From assembly GCA_033558025.1 (NCBI GenBank), contig JAUCEF010000012.1:372001-436000 (forward strand): a DNA stretch of 64,000 nt. Reading direction: 5' to 3'. Below are positions 63,971-64,000 of this stretch, piece after piece (position 1 is the stretch's first letter; each line of letters opens with the position of its first letter). The stretch is from Phytophthora sp. 'mugwort'. Its lineage: Eukaryota > Oomycota > Peronosporomycetes > Peronosporales > Peronosporaceae. The translations under genes were made by a program, and so were the position numbers. The notes beneath the pieces are model-generated. The model was not told the DNA's origin and searched no databases. It saw only the letters and a program-made list of their open reading frames with translations.

Positions 63971-64000
63971 TGAGGCCTTGGGTGCGTGCTTGAGAAGGCG

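Larger units (their letters stand above)
59700..64000 (-). mobile_element. LINE retrotransposon, running off the right edge
   Basis: The minus strand carries an AP-type endonuclease (62.65-63.63 kb), reverse transcriptase (61.33-62.35 kb) and a long C-terminal region (59.85-61.19 kb) in the order of LINE ORF2. The end of a possible upstream ORF (63.67-63.97 kb) is cut by the window edge. Frameshifts divide ORF2 into about eight frames, but motifs are much better kept than in the left LINE, so it is younger. A 13-A tract at 59695-59707 is on the plus strand and so is not its poly-A tail; the 3' end is unplaced. Confidence 0.85.

Noticed and set aside
1..64000. CRISPR arrays, riboswitches and bacterial operons
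   Set aside because: No regularly spaced short repeats were seen, and the gene content is eukaryotic throughout.

Overview
The window looks like a gene-poor, repeat-rich segment of an oomycete nuclear genome, most likely Phytophthora or a close relative. This rests on gene families I recognise by sight, not on any search: START plus FYVE-like proteins, a bZIP factor with cysteine at the invariant asparagine, oomycete-type Crypton and Harbinger elements, Ty3/gypsy, copia, LINE, MULE and hAT remnants, and a Fanzor (eukaryotic TnpB relative) remnant. There are no prokaryotic operons, ribosome binding sites or CRISPR arrays.

Only four genes look intact: three START/FYVE-like paralogues at 9.8-11.0, 20.5-21.7 and 23.5-24.8 kb, and one bZIP gene at 48.8-49.9 kb, all on the minus strand. 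Two broken START/FYVE copies (0.1-0.5 and 8.4-9.0 kb) share that orientation, so the left 25 kb looks like an old tandem array split by transposons.

Layout. 0-5 kb: a broken START/FYVE copy and a decayed LINE. 5.3-6.4 kb: a Fanzor remnant ending in a 31-bp perfect foldback. 6.8-8.2 kb: a decayed gene resembling virus-type MSV199 domain proteins. 8.4-11 kb: START/FYVE genes. 14-18.6 kb: a decayed gypsy element. 19.4-20.0 kb: a decayed 2OG-oxygenase-like gene with a C2H2-like tail. 20.5-24.8 kb: two START/FYVE genes. 27.1-29.6 kb: a Harbinger element with both ends and a TTA target duplication. 30.2-32.2 kb: a Crypton. 34.2-44.0 kb: nested or mosaic gypsy elements. 45.2-46.1 kb: hAT and MYB-like fragments. 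47.6-50 kb: the bZIP gene beside a duplicated bZIP/ankyrin block. 50.6-52.3 kb: a MULE. 52.6-54.5 kb: a broken SET-domain gene. 55.7-57.7 kb: pogo-type DDE, bZIP, ankyrin and copia fragments. 59.8-64 kb: a LINE running off the right edge.

The intact genes probably act in lipid-linked signalling (START/FYVE) and transcription (bZIP). Nearly everything else is decayed, with in-frame stops and frameshifts. Frames of broken genes were joined by eye from short translations, so their boundaries are approximate. I saw no supported gene in the remaining stretches, which are listed individually.
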